The notes under the pieces are model-generated. The model had not been told where the DNA came from and did no database searches. It saw only the letters and a program-made list of their open reading frames with translations. A DNA stretch of 64,000 nucleotides from Oscheius sp. JU75 (lineage: Eukaryota > Nematoda > Chromadorea > Rhabditida > Rhabditidae). Position numbers and translations under genes: made by a program. The stretch is taken from the NCBI GenBank assembly GCA_037178855.1, contig JASJZC010000007.1, positions 4,278,001 through 4,342,000 on the forward strand, given 5' to 3'. Below, piece by piece: positions 15,763 through 28,138 of the stretch. Position 1 is the first letter of the stretch. Each line of letters starts with the position of its first letter.

Positions 15763-16993
15763 TCAATAACGGTATCCGCTATCGGGAGGGTTTTGGTAGG
15801 GCCCCGTTCCGAAATGGTATCCTCCTTGAATCGGACGAGCCAGCGACATCTGTAAGTTTATTTATCAGTAAGATGTTGCAGCAGTCAAGAGGATAATGTT
15901 TTCCGTGAAGAGGTTGTGACGTACCTGTGACGTAGCTGGAGAGAGACCGCTTCCATGAAGAAGTTGTCGCTTTTGTTTTTTGTCTTTATCTCGGTTGACG
16001 AGCCAAATGATGAGGGTGATCACCACAGCCAGAATGACGAGGATGCAGAAAATGACAATTAGAGCTACAGCCCATCCATATTTGGTACTCCTGGGATTCA
16101 AGTTTTTGTGTAACTAGAAAATGAAATACCAATCTGTGTCCTTGCAACAATCGGTAGCACAACATCCGATGTCCTTGTAGCACAGCTGTGTGACATTTAA
16201 GGCGGGATTGGTTGTTCTGTAGATGCAGTCATAGTACCCAGTGTCAATAGCTGGAAACAATGATAAGCACACTACACAGAATTTACCTACTGTTAATTTT
16301 TTGAGCTGCCAAGGTAGTGATCGTGTACTGACTGACTATCAGCGGGTTTTCACCAACACCGCCATTGTCGTAGTAGGGTCTTGTGAGAGCGGGGCTGTCA
16401 GTTACTGATGCTGGAAATTTTTTAGTCTATTTCAAGTTTTCTCTAATTTGAAACACCTGCCACTTTTTACAAGAACCCGCAAGCTATTTCCTTGCTGGGA
16501 GTGCCAGCAGCTGCGCAAACTGGGAAAACGCAAACAACGACTGGACGATCTAGCCTAGCGATAGAAACGCATCCAAAAGAACTTTTGAAACCGCTTGCCT
16601 TCTTTCGTTTTTTGTCAACCAGGAAATGGCTAGCACTTAGGAGTGAAGATTGGAGAACAAGAGCAACTCGCGTAGATACATCGGTAAACAGATAAAGCTA
16701 GAAAGATTCATTTCACAGGTACTTCACTTGATAGCCGGAATGTGGGAAGCGAAAGTACTCTGATAGATACATTAGCTTTCTTATAACCACGAAAATGTAA
16801 AGAGAATTCTTTTCCGAAATGAGAACCAATTTTTGAATGCATATAGAGAAAGGTTAGAAGAAGAGGAGACTTACAAAAACTATTAACACAATATAATGTT
16901 GAGTAATGATTTGGAAACAATAGAAAAGTAAATACTAAACTCACATTGAAATCCATCCCAACGACTCCATGGTGCAGCACGATCGGCCGCCAT
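15763..16993 (-). CDS. Small Cys-rich single-pass membrane protein, function unknown
   Basis: I do not recognise the family. Joined by phase, the exons give an extracellular-type region with PALTRPYYDNGGVG, SQYTITTLAAQK and DTGYYDCIYRTT, then a compact cysteine cluster LCYKDIGCCATDCC, one strong membrane segment (YGWAVALIVIFCILVILAVV onward), a basic stop-transfer (NRDKDKKQKR) and a short tail ending GTGPYQNPPDSGYRY (Pro/Tyr-rich). One intron (about 16110) is only 39 nt. Two N-termini are possible. One begins at 16993 and uses the strong acceptor TTTTCCCAG. The other begins at 16970 and uses a weaker acceptor but gives a more signal-like hydrophobic stretch. It begins about 170 bases after the dynein light chain stop on the same strand. 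Confidence 0.6.
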
Positions 16994-17166
16994 GGGCTGT
17001 TTGTGTGCGAATGTGTGGAAAAGCCTTCCGTTGCCGGAGGCGGAAACCGGAAAGCAGTCTTGAATGCCTTTCGGGTGACACTTCACAGTCTTTAATCCGA
17101 GGCGTACTCTTTCAAAATCCTTGGCTCGGTACCAAGATGAGCACAGACAGTGTTCAAGCATCTTTA

Positions 17167-17830
17167 TTAAAATCCAGTTTTGAAAAGCATGATGGCAATG
17201 TGTTGTACATAGAAGTAAATGAAATGATTGGTCTCGTGTGTCACGTAGGAGCCAAAGTTTCTGCCAACCACACAGTGCCAGGATGGAGAGTGCCGTTTGT
17301 CAAACTCCTCTTTGATGAAGGTGGCCATGTCCTGTAACTGAACATTGTCAATAAGTCTTGTGAACAGTCACCTTCTCCAGCTTGAACTTGTTCATCGCTT
17401 CATTCGCCACCTCCACGGCTTCCTGTTGCATCATTTCAGGCATGTCACTGCTTTTTACGACCGATTCCCTCTTCACAATGGGTGTCTTCTCAACGTTTCG
17501 CGCCTTCTGCTGGAAACTTTTGTAAGCGCATATACAAAGCACGATTATTGTACTTTCGAGGAGAAGAGCGGTATTTTCGACGCTTCAGTATGAAAAATCA
17601 TCTAACTATTGACGATAAGCTTCACATGTCAGATGCGTTGTAGACCACATCGTGTGGTTTGCGGGAGGTACATTCACAGATAATCATGCGAGCAAATCAG
17701 GGCTAGAGCACACCATTGCCGCCAGATACAGCGTCTTCTGCTTAGGTTAGTTACAAATCGCGATACTTACCTCGATTCCATCGTCTTCGACATCAGCTCC
17801 AAGAGTAGAGTCGACATCATTGAGAGTCAT
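17167..17830 (-). CDS. Dynein light chain, LC8 family
   Basis: Three exons (17830-17771, 17509-17372, 17331-17167) sum to 363 nt and encode 120 residues. LC8 proteins are dimeric hub subunits of cytoplasmic dynein that bind short linear motifs. The core matches LC8 closely: [53 protein letters not shown] and IAIMLFKTG. It is about 30 residues longer than the usual 89, with an acidic N-terminal extension ([20 protein letters not shown]) and a basic linker. The extension makes it one of the divergent worm paralogues rather than the canonical dlc-1. An AATAAA overlaps the stop codon, so the 3' UTR may be very short. Confidence 0.9.
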
Positions 17831-18139
17831 TCTATAAGAATATTAGGTGCTAGAGTGTAAGGTCAAGGAAACGTAGATAACAGTCCAAGTGGGACAGCTC
17901 GTTAAGAATGTGAGGATAGACAAGGGTTTTTCGCGTCGAACGGTGTGGGGCTTTCGAGTGTCGGCAATTCCCTCCTCGTTGATCTTTGTACAAAGAGGGG
18001 ATGAACGGCTTTTCGGTTATTTTTTTGTGTTCTCTTTGAAGATGAAGTTAGCGCTTAAAGATTAGTTGCGACAAAGAAAGTGGTACTTCTAATTGGTGTC
18101 TAACAAGTGTTTGATCATTGTCCACAAGAAAACACCTAC

Positions 18140-18191
18140 CAGTTGCTTTCGGCGCTCAATCAGATCTTCAGCTGGCATGCTTGTCTCAAAT
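18140..18191 (-). other. Putative upstream exon of the dynein light chain transcript
   Basis: A 52-nt stretch bounded on the minus strand by ATTTTCAG and CTG/GTAGG. It has an open frame with MPAEDLIERRKQL, but its phase does not join the ATG exon at 17830, so it is more likely leader sequence or an unshared exon. Evidence is splice signals only. Confidence 0.3.
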
Positions 18192-18616
18192 CTGAAAATA
18201 AACTGTTTGTGCTATGAAAAATGAACCAAGCGAAGGAGGCCAGACAAGAAAATCGGAAGACATTTGTCTATTAACAGATTAGCAAACAGTGGGTAGTCAA
18301 GTGTCTTGATGATTCGGTGTACACAAATCACAAGATTTTCAAATCTTTCCCGCTTTTTGGCTCCGTTGGCAATGTTCACCCGGCAAATGATTAATGCATT
18401 TCGGCATAAACCGGCGATTCTTTTCAAAAACTGTTGTTGTCCTGGCTATTGGGCGTCTCTATTCGACGCTAATACCAAAATGGACGTGCCAGACGTGGAG
18501 TGTTTGGAAGACGACAGCTGCTGATTGAAATGTGTCAGTCATCGTTATCAGCCCCGCTTATCTGATTATTGTCAACAGTCTTTTCCATTGTCTATTCTCT
18601 TCTCCTTGCACGCTCC

Positions 18617-19824
18617 ATGTTCCCCTACCAGACTGATATCTGCTACGGAGATGATCCTCAGGTAAGAGATTTCCAACTCTGAGCCCTTCTCTTTTCGGCT
18701 GGGATATTGCTCCTTTGCTCTTGTTGTTTGGAAGACCAAGACAATGGGCGATACACCGGCCGCGGAGGGAAAACTATTCTCCAAGCCGCTGAGCATGCAA
18801 ACTCATGAAACATGTTGACACACACTTTTAGGTTGCACAAAATCGAATGCGTGTTTTGGTAGTCGGAAGCTCAAAAGTCGGCAAAACGTCGCTGATAAGA
18901 AGACTGGTAGACAACGTTTTCCATGAGAGTCCAGAGAAGCCGGACAAATTTGACAAGACCAGATTGACAGCTATGACTCGAGCTATCGATGGTCATTTGT
19001 ACAAACTAGAGTTTCAAGAAGCAGGTAGCCAAAATGTAAATTTACAGAGAACATCGCATTCAGACTCATCAATATTCAGTTCAAACGTAACACCTAATGC
19101 CGACGATCCAGTTCAACCGGTGCTACATGAAGTAGGTTCTCGCTGAATAAGTTCCGCTGATTCGCTTTTGTAGACTGTGTCATGGCTTGATACACACACG
19201 GTTCTGTTTGTCTATGATATCACATCCGAGGATTCTTACGAAGAGCTGGCGAGAGAGCTGAACATACTGCAAAAAAGAGTCAGTGGCTGTAAAAGTCTTT
19301 ACGAACATTTACAGGCATCACCCGATTGCAATATCTGTCTTGTTGGTACCAAAGCAGACTGCAAGAAAGATCGACAGGTGGCGTTCTCGAAAGCTGAGCA
19401 AGACGCCGAATTGAGAGACATGTCACTGATGGAAGTGAGGTGCGTTCCGGCTCCTACAGTTTGATAAGGGGCCAACTTCGCAAAATTGATTAGCACTTCA
19501 ATAAGTTTGACAATATTCTTTTTGTAATCTACAGGGAAAAATGCCTTCACTAGGTGCTCTTTTTGGCGGCAACTATGGATGGTAAAGGCTGAGCATATCC
19601 AGTGCTACTGTACTAGTTATTTCAGCTCAAAAAACGGAGCAAACATCAACTTACTTTTCGAAGAAATAGTGGAATACATCATAGAGCGAAGAGAAGCACA
19701 GGAAGAGTTTAGAAGAACTCATGAAATGGGATACGTGTCAGATCAGGACGAGGTTACTTTGGTTTTCCGGATTAATGAAAATGGCTTCAGGTGTACCGCG
19801 ATCCCATTCAGCCATCAGAAGTAG
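18617..19824 (+). CDS. Atypical Ras-like small GTPase
   Basis: Four exons (18617-18661, 18832-19131, 19174-19439, 19626-19824) sum to 810 nt, giving 269 residues. The P-loop is VVGSSKVGKTS (residues about 22-32). G4 is VGTKAD, and G5 is EVSSKNG, formed across the 186-nt third intron, which supports that splice. The G3 region reads KLEFQEAGSQ, so the canonical DxxG aspartate is absent. A Ser/Asn-rich insertion of about 35 residues follows G3. There is no C-terminal CAAX box or double cysteine, so membrane anchoring by prenylation is not evident. It is therefore a GTP-binding fold protein of uncertain catalytic competence, possibly closer to RGK- or Dexras-like outliers than to Ras or Rab proper. 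It is divergent from the dynein light chain gene. Confidence 0.75.
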
Positions 19825-22800
19825 AACCAGTTCGTTCAAATTTGTTCTGTTTTTGGCCATTTTCGAGGAGTTGAAGGTTGACTAAAGGGTTCACGATACT
19901 TTAATTAATCTCGGTGTTCATTCTCTCGTTGAGTCTATGAAAGACCAATCTGTTTTCACAGCCTTTGAAAAGACTAGAAAATATCCTTAATGATCAATGG
20001 AATCTTCAAAGAGGCCTTCCGACATGTGCAGAAAATTCTCACATACAGATGTCATCCTGCCCATAGACAAAGCCATTATAGGGAGAACTTCCAGCTATTT
20101 TTTGAAGAAGGGGATCGTGCTTTGTTTCCTGAAAACATGGATCCGCAGCATGATGCCCGCGAGGGGGGCCCGTTGTGTCTTTTTTGAATTATTCAAGTTC
20201 CGCCTGTTGGGAATGAATAACGTGCTCAGCTGCAGCTCAGTTTCAGCTCTCGCTATGTCTATGATAATTTTTCAACCCACTCCTTTCCAGGATGTTTCCT
20301 TTCCTACAAGCATTCTCTTAGCTTGGCAGAAACAAATAATAAAAACAAGAGGAAGCCTGGTTGATCTTTTGGCCACGAGCATCTTATAAGATTGCATGTA
20401 ATCATAACACGGGTCTCCACAAGGCCTCACATTTTTAGGACATTTGTGAAGTTTCTCTGTTTCATAAAGCTATCGAATTTCTTCGCTTCAATGTCACACG
20501 CGCACAACAAATATATTGTGTGGCAGACATTGAAAGTAAGAACAATAGCCCACTGACTATGAAGTACATTTGTTTCCATCCCATTGATTTCACCGTGAAA
20601 CACGACGAAGCGCTTGAATGCACAGATATCAATCCAAGACTCATGTATTCTCTGTCCGTCTCCAAATCCTCATTCTTCTAATTGTAGTCGTTCGAGAAAA
20701 AAGTCTTCTGAAAGTAATGTGTTGACAGATGAACGATTTCCTCGTCTTCATGTCTTCGTAAAAAACGAATACGTTTGATATGGTGACAGTGAGTTCTGGC
20801 TTCCGACCCGCGATTGAGCTGCGCCCGTGTGGGTTTCCTAGGCATTATCCTTCAACTTCAATCTTCAACCTAACTTTAATCTTTTAATCATCTCTTCAAA
20901 AGTCGCATGTATTTGTACATTTATCCCTTTTGTCAAATGTTAGTCGTCTCGATTAAAATGTTCGGGATCACATCTGGCACATGTTCTTTCACTTACCAGC
21001 TGGTTTGTACACGGTGAGAATGGGACCGATTCTAGCGAAAAAACCGCTGGCCAGACTCTATTCCAGTCATATTAGAAGAAAATTCTTTTATCGCGAACAT
21101 AGATGAGTCCGCGTTCTACGAACTCTGCTCATCTCTCCTCGTACCTCGAATATTCTCCATCGGGACATGTCAAACTGGTTTCAAATCTGTGAACCTGTTA
21201 TTTTCCCACACAGCCCTATGAACTATAATGAACACGTGCCGTTTACATTGACCGGATATCTGACGTTTTACCCTTGTTTGGCTTCCGATTAGCCTGCTTA
21301 CAAACAGACACTGAGGCACTTTAACCAATTCTTGCATGGATACAGTGGTCATTTTGCATCCTCCTCTTTCTTTTTGGAGATACTGACAGTGAACTTCGCG
21401 AGGGTAATGACCCTAACTACATTTCTACTGTTTGTTCATCAAGATGTCCAGTTGAAATATAGTAAGAAGGCTGTTTGTATCTACTTTTAATAAGCTATCG
21501 AAAACAGAAATTACTCTTGGCACGGAGGCAATTTACTGGAAGATTTATGCTTCAATTTTTCTGGTATACCTTAACAAACTTTTCTTGATCATTCTTGGTT
21601 GTCAATCTGCCGCTTGGAATAAGATTTCCAACTAATGTGGTAAACATTATTGTACACGCAAGTAGTGAGTTATGCCTCTTTTGCAGTAGTTTGTCTCATT
21701 TTTCTGCTCTTAATTGCTGACTAAAACGAGCTTGGTCGGCGTCAGTGATCCATTTACACTATTACATCTTATCACATTATTTAGGTGAACGAAGCGATCA
21801 TTAACATAGGAGTGATCCTCCTGGCATCCCTATTCCCCAAACGAAAACGCTTTTCCCAGTAGTCTTATTCAATTTTCTCTAGTGCCAACTTGACACAATT
21901 GGCTACGTTTCAAACAGACGTGCTAACCTTAATTACGTTCTGTAAGTGCATTGGATTAAGTATCACTCGATTACACTTTTTCAGTTCGTCCAGGAACATC
22001 CGGGTAGCTTGTTTTCACAAGCTACTCTCAATTCGTGTTTTTGTTTCCTTGTCTGAAAGAGCGTTAAGGGGTTTCCTAATGATATTCCTCAAAGTCTTTC
22101 TTCAGCTCGCTCATCTCGCCTACTTTCCCTAAAAGATTCCTCGAATTTGCTCTTCAAGTCATCTTTAGAGACTTCATATTAATGCGTGGTCTGCTCAGAT
22201 TGTTTTACAGATGAGTGGGTCACTTTGGCTACATTATGCCAAGTTTGCGGTCTGAACAATGGACTTCCGTAGTCACTCTAAAAGACCACTTATTGCCACT
22301 GTTTTCCGGACATTTCACTGTGCAGAGAATCTGTTCCATTAATACCTGGTGTTATTAGAAATTTTTGGTCTTTTCCTGGTTCTCTCCTAACTGGGTCCGA
22401 ACACAATGCATATCTGAGAGCACAAGAACGATATCTGACCCCCGTGAATACCTGAGTCGCTCCCAGTTTCGCGGAACAAATTTAAAATTGCACCTAATTG
22501 AAAAGATAACACAAACTTTGGGCGTTCTCCCGTTCACATGTCTGGCTCGCCAACGAAATAAATAGCTTTTTTTGAACCGCTTCGCTATGCCTGGATTAAA
22601 CGAGAACAGACATACCCTGGGGATAGATAAGTTTTGGATTATGTCTCCTGCATAGACAAATCAAATTTATGTCGTTCCTGTGTTGAATATTGGCCTAGTT
22701 CTTATTCCAGACTGGCGATGATGAGGCATTGTCATCTCCCCGGATACACACCCTCGCTGTTTCTTAGAAAGTTTAAGGATTAATTTGTCTGGTAGCCTCT

Positions 22801-23573
22801 CCTTAGTCTAATAACTTTAGTTAAAGGCAGACCAAATGTCAATTGGCGACTAATCCGTTCACCAAATTAACAGAAGCCAACACACATGATTCTTCTGTGA
22901 GTAGTGGCTTTAATCCTCGGTTTTCCACACGGCCCTTCCCCACTGCACCCCGTTAAGACTTATAAGGAAGTTTCAGTTGAAAGAGGGTAGTCTAAGACCG
23001 TTGTTTTCTTTGCGCATGTTATTAACCAAATCAGATCCTGTTGACAGCATATTACGAAGTTTGTTATTTTGTAACTCACGTTGTTGCGCGACCTTTCCTT
23101 TATTACCAAATGCTTCTGTGCTCCATGTTTGTTCCAGCATCTAAGTTACTCTTTTCAACTGAACATACTCATTCTACACCCTGTCTGAATTGATCTCACG
23201 TATACATATGATGCCATATATAGTTAAACAACCGATAACTTGCGCAAGATATGTGAAACTGCCAGAGATCAAAGAAAAAAGCATGTCTAATTCTATCAAC
23301 TTTTGGCCAAGGATCCGCGGATCTGCTTTTGATAAAAAGCAAAGAAATAATCTCAAAATCACCCTTTAGATCCCCTGCTACCTTCGTCGATGCCGCTTTT
23401 GGAGTTCCCTATAACTGAATGGATCTCTTTCTATTTTGAAAGTTTTATCTAGTTTCCATTGCGGAAAACTTTTTTTAGGACAATAATGAGCAGTTCCTTT
23501 TTGAGAGCCCTTTACCTGTTCAATCGTTTCTCGCTTATTTTCGAGAAACAAACACATACACACCAGTTGGATA
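19825..23573. other. Large intergenic region, AT-rich
   Basis: About 3.7 kb between the GTPase and dop-1. Two overlapping open frames at 19990-20389 (65 and 130 codons) lie just after the GTPase, but neither resembles a known family and they contradict each other. The remainder shows only short chance frames. It may hold distant regulatory sequence for dop-1. Confidence 0.4.
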
Positions 23574-23837
23574 ATGCAAATTTACGCACCGCGTTCCGAA
23601 AAAGCTGAGAAGGCATATGATGTGATCAAAATGTTTTTGGATTGTGACGAGAGTTCCACTGGGAGCACCGATTGCTGCATAATGTCCTTTCTTTTGATAT
23701 GTTCCTTATTGTGCTCTTTTGTTCTCTATGTTTTCATCAACAAATTGAATTTTCTCTATTGGCAAGACCAATTCCGTTACGGCTTTAAGCTCATTCTAGA
23801 AATGTTCTGTAATGGTGGCCAACGTTCGTTTATCTAA
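23574..23837 (+). CDS. Possible small membrane protein, 87 residues
   Basis: A single-exon open frame begins at ATG 23574 with a hydrophilic N-terminus (IYAPRSEKAEKAYDVIKMF). It has one hydrophobic stretch around residues 38-55 (MSFLLICSLLCSFVLYVF) and a short tail. I recognise no family, and there is no independent support beyond length and a plausible membrane segment. It stops 98 bases before the dop-1 start, so it may instead be chance sequence in the dop-1 promoter. Confidence 0.2.
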   Translation: MQIYAPRSEKAEKAYDVIKMFLDCDESSTGSTDCCIMSFLLICSLLCSFVLYVFINKLNFLYWQDQFRYGFKLILEMFCNGGQRSFI

Positions 23838-23935
23838 ATTGAAATCACTTATCGCCTGCTCTTTGCATCCAGCTCAACAAACTCTATACCCCCAATCCTT
23901 GCCTTTTATATAATCCATTTCAGAACGGGTTCAAA

Positions 23936-26198
23936 ATGGATCAGGACACTACAATTGCTTCCACCTCCACCTTTTCGCTGAGCAGTAAGTATTCTTTTCA
24001 TATTGGGCCCTTCATAGCGAGTGGAAGGCAAAAACATCGTTAGCATTGGAAGCTAGTGATTGGTGTTATCTTTAAGCGGCATGAGAAAACAGAGAGCTCT
24101 CCTGGGATCTCAACTGTTTCAAATGTTTCCATGCCTGCTACCCTTTATTCAAAATGTTTCCGATTGCTTGTCTGATCATGGTATCGTTGAAACCAAAGGC
24201 AAGAAAAGTAGTATGGTATACAAAATATCGATGGTTTTCAGTGTCATCAGATATCATTTGGAGGCATCCAGTGGTAGCAGTGGTGCTTTCCTCCTTCTGC
24301 ATAATCACCGTCACTGGCAATCTTCTTGTTGTGGCAGCAGTATGCACAAAGAAGTATTTAAGGAATCCGACAGGGTATGAGATCTCTTGTCTTTTCTGAA
24401 ACGTCCCTTTAGGTTTTTGATCATTTCCTTGGCCCTAGCAGATCTCATTGTAGGCTTAGCAGTAATGCCGCTAAACTCGCTTTTCGAAATGACCAATCAT
24501 AGATGGCTACTGGGTAGGAAGTCCAGGAAGCTAGTAGAAAAACAAGAAGTTTAGGGTCTGTTATGTGTGACATCTTTCATGCTTTGGATGTACTGGCATC
24601 GACCAGTTCAATATGGAACTTGTGCGTCATCAGCCTCGACAGGTGCACTCAATCCGAGATTTGCGTTCAAGCCGGCTTTCAGGTATCTTGCTGGCCAAGA
24701 TCCTATCGGCTATCGTGACAAAGTTAATAAGCGGAGGATACTCTGGTGCATTTGCGCAGTTTGGCTTATGTCAGCAATCCTTTCGTTTCCTGCTATTTAC
24801 TGGTGGAGATCTCAAAACCCAGAACTTTACGAAAATCCGGTAAGCTGGTACTATTGTGTTAACAATCTTAAAATTTTCAGAAAAGCTGTGTCTTTCCGAA
24901 TGATCCAATTTACATTGGGTTTTCTTCATTAGTGTCATTCTACATCCCTCTCTGCCTCATTCTTTTCTCGTACGGAAAAGTCTTTCTTATAGCCACACGT
25001 CATTCAGAAGGACTGCGGAAAGGAGTCAAAAAGGTCTTTTTTTCTAATGGGACTTCCGTTTTTAGTACGCTTGATTAAATCATGGGGGCGGCTTGGGGCT
25101 TACGCCTATGGGTCCTCACTTGGGAACGGCTTTAATCGCCTATATAGAACTTTGGACGTGACCGTGGGAATATCCGATTTTCCTTAATGTGTCCCAATGC
25201 GGAAGGAGATGAAGCTTCTAAACAACAATAGACTATCGTGTTTTCAGGTAAAATATGGGAAGGGACGGAAGAGTCACGCCGAATCCGAAAGCATGCTGTC
25301 GAGTGTAGATGAACCAACTCTCCGAGTACATTTTGGAAGAGGACGGAGAAACAGCAGAAGTTTCCGAGCCCCTAATCAAGGAAAAGAAACAACGAGGATG
25401 CTTCTGAAACAAGTGGGATTTGATTCTATTCATCTAATTCATATTTTAAGGTTTCTTGCAAATCGCTCAACCATGAGAGTGGAGCATCTAGACAAGCATC
25501 TTTTGTGCAGGGCAGAATGCTCAGACCGCCATCAACAACGTCCAATTCGTCGCTGGATGCGTCGTCGCGCCCTCGAGCTGCAACAGCTGTCACATATTCG
25601 CCCTCGCCTGTACCTTGTAGACCACCAATCTCTCCAAACCCATCCATAACATCCGTAATTCACGGTTATGGATTTACGACATCACTATTTCAGACTCCGA
25701 GGGACGACATCTTCACGAGACAGGCATCACTGTCATCGACTCCTCTTATAGCAAAGAAGAAACTGAATGTCCGGGAAAAGTCTCGTCAAATGATGAAATA
25801 CGTACACGAACAGAGAGCAGCTCGAACTTTATCCATCGTTGTTGGAGCATTCATCTTTTGCTGGACACCTTTCTTTATTTTCGTTCCCCTGTCTGCCTTT
25901 GGCTGCAAGGTTTGTTAGTTGATAAAAACAAGAAATGTCTTATGAATTTCAGATCTTTGCCAACGAGGAGTACTGGTTCACTATCTTCACCTGGGCGGGC
26001 CATCTCAACTCGATGCTCAATCCTCTGATATACTCGCGGTTCTCGCGAGATTTCCGAAGAGCTTTCAAACAGATTCTGACATGTCAGCGTCGACGCAAAG
26101 TGAAGACAGCCTTCCAGACACCACTCTCTCTTGTTTTCACTCAACTGATTTCGGTCACTCAAATGTGGGAGCAGACACATACAGTCCCTGAGAATTAG
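23936..26198 (+). CDS. dop-1: D1-like dopamine receptor DOP-1
   Basis: A class A seven-transmembrane receptor that couples dopamine to G proteins at the neuronal or muscle plasma membrane. It starts at 23936 ([16 protein letters not shown]), and the exon joins [10 protein letters not shown] in phase. Landmarks: TM1 [15 protein letters not shown]2 [19 protein letters not shown]3 [20 protein letters not shown] with the amine-binding Asp; DRYMAIQDP, a DRY motif; TM5 [20 protein letters not shown] with the Ser cluster reduced; a long third loop; TM6 [15 protein letters not shown]7 [15 protein letters not shown]. The tail ends [16 protein letters not shown], characteristic of worm DOP-1, and the third loop shares [19 protein letters not shown] with it. 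Stop at 26196-26198. The gene appears intact. Part of its 3' end is repeated 2 kb downstream. Confidence 0.92.
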
Positions 26199-26744
26199 AG
26201 TCCGCTCATTGTTCATATCAACCCTGTTTATATATACCGTCTGGTCTCTGCGTTTCACCTGGATGCCCATCCCCGCATGTCTCTCCTTTTCGACACATTT
26301 CTATAGGATATCCTCTTCCGGTGTCATTTAGGACTTGATCTCATCATTGTGACCTGGAACAGGTTTTGTCATTGTATTGTTGCCAAAAAATAATCACTTA
26401 ATTAAATAAATGCACTTGATCAATCAACTGGTCGCAGAAAATAGTCAATGAAACTTCGAACGCTAATGTTGATCTGATTAAACTCAGAAGACAGCTTCAA
26501 GATCTTTTAGTTTACTGCGATTTCACATCCTATATGGGATACGGTCTTGGTGGTCTCGCAGGACCTGCAAACTGGCTGTTCTACAGACGAATCACTAGAA
26601 AAAGATATTCAGAAACAACTTTTGATTAAGCGGCCTCTTTTCTGATGTTTCAGCTTATTGCAAGTGAGAATCTCTTTTCGCCTCTTTGAGCTCACATAAA
26701 AGATCACCTGTTCCTACAACAGAAGAAAATACTCGAAGAAAAAA
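26199..26744. other. dop-1 3' UTR and spacer
   Basis: Contains the dop-1 3' UTR, with a poly(A) signal AATAAA near 26405, then a short spacer. No other feature is visible. Confidence 0.4.
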
Positions 26745-27985
26745 ATGGATACTGCTGGCTACCCAGATGACAGTTGCGAGCAAAGCAACGAGGAATTGCC
26801 GATTATTCGGTTCAACAGTGACCTCTTCCTGCAGTTCGTTCAGAAATGTGTAGACTGTCCGGTTGTTTTTCAACTTTTTTCGGCTTTCGGCGTCACACAT
26901 CACCGCGGAGTCTTTCTGATAAAAAAAAATGGCTGCAAAGTTAGTTTCGGCCTTATCTTTAGCTCTGTACGCTTGTCACGAAATAGAAAACAATATGTGG
27001 AGGGAATTTATTACGAATTTTCGCAGATATACTGATCGCTTGCATCAAACAACAGCGTAGAACTTAACTTTTTTTAAATTTCAGCCGACCATCAAAAACT
27101 TCCTCAAAGTCAAATCGACGTGCAAACCAATGAAGAAGAAGTGGGAGGAGATCGAACAGTACGTCAAGTTGCCCATCACTCTTGAATACTACAGAGTAGG
27201 TTTTGTAATATTATTTTAGCTATTTTGATAGTCAGGGACTTGGAGGATATGCCTTTGAACAGATTCGTCTGTGAACGACTTGCAAAAAATGTTGGACACC
27301 ACCCACTTCGAGCTACATACTTCTCTGTTCCGAGGAAACGATGAGATTCTGGACAACATGCTAGGCGATAGAAAAGTCAGAATCCGGGTCCTCTATCTTC
27401 GTTCACCAGTGACCCGATGCGTCGGCAATCTGAAGGACCTCATTCAGCTTTTTGTTTTTGTTGTTTCCTAAAAAGTTCAATAATCTTTGTTTAGACGATG
27501 AACGTTTACCACAACTACTACAGAACCACAGATCCGCAAATATTGCTGAAGAACAAATTTGTAACTACGCGGGCTGTGCCAACTTCACCGATGATAGGTC
27601 CTTCACGGTCGAAATGGTGCGCCAGGTGATCAAGGTTTTTTTGCACTGAATTACTTTCCAAAATCTACTTTGCAGGAATTGACAGAAGGAGAGAGGTCTT
27701 TGAATGCTGGCGATTGTTAGAATGCTGTAGCATTCATGGCAAGATTTTCGATGGAATGACAAAATATCGAGCGTCCCTTGGTCATCAGATGCTCAACAAC
27801 TAATAACGTCTATCACGACAACATTTTTGGAGGTTGGTTTTTATCTAAATCTGAACTTAATTTTTGTAGTCGTGTGCAAGGACAACTCATGTTACCAGGT
27901 TGAAGCAGAGAAACTTAACACTAAGAAATCAACACTTGACAAATGGATGCCCGAGTTCCAAAATGCAAATACCAGCTACTATTGA
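26745..27985 (+). CDS. Unrecognised multi-exon gene, possibly degenerate
   Basis: Several coding-like segments with splice signals: MDTAGYPDDSCEQSNEEL from 26745; a Lys-rich segment IKNFLKVKSTCKPMKKKWEE (27090-27195); DLQKMLDTTHFELHTSLF (27271 on); ERLPQLLQNHRSANIAEEQI (27500-27635); and a last exon VVCKDNSCYQVEAEKL...SYY with the stop at 27983-27985. No domain is recognised. The final exon cannot be joined to the preceding one without crossing an in-frame stop (around 27760), and two mutually exclusive frames look open after 27675. Either the exon structure is not resolved by eye or the gene is decaying. Its position between dop-1 and a dop-1 fragment suggests that it arrived or was rearranged with the local duplication. 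Confidence 0.4.
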
Positions 27986-28138
27986 AGAAGTCTATTACAC
28001 GTTGCTAGCGATCTCTACTAGATAAACTGGTCTGTTGTATCTAACCCGATGTTGTATATAAAGATATACAAATGCAATTATCTTGATCGGCAGTTTGGTG
28101 CAAGTAATTTTTGAGTTGATCAGCTTGTTCACTGTGAG

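Noticed and set aside
19440-19625. Possible cassette exon in the GTPase (GKNAF or MPSLGALF)
   Set aside because: Its inclusion breaks the G5 motif frame; skipping it gives EVSSKNG in phase.
19997-20389. 130-codon plus-strand frame after the GTPase
   Set aside because: No family match, overlaps another open frame, no splice or start context.
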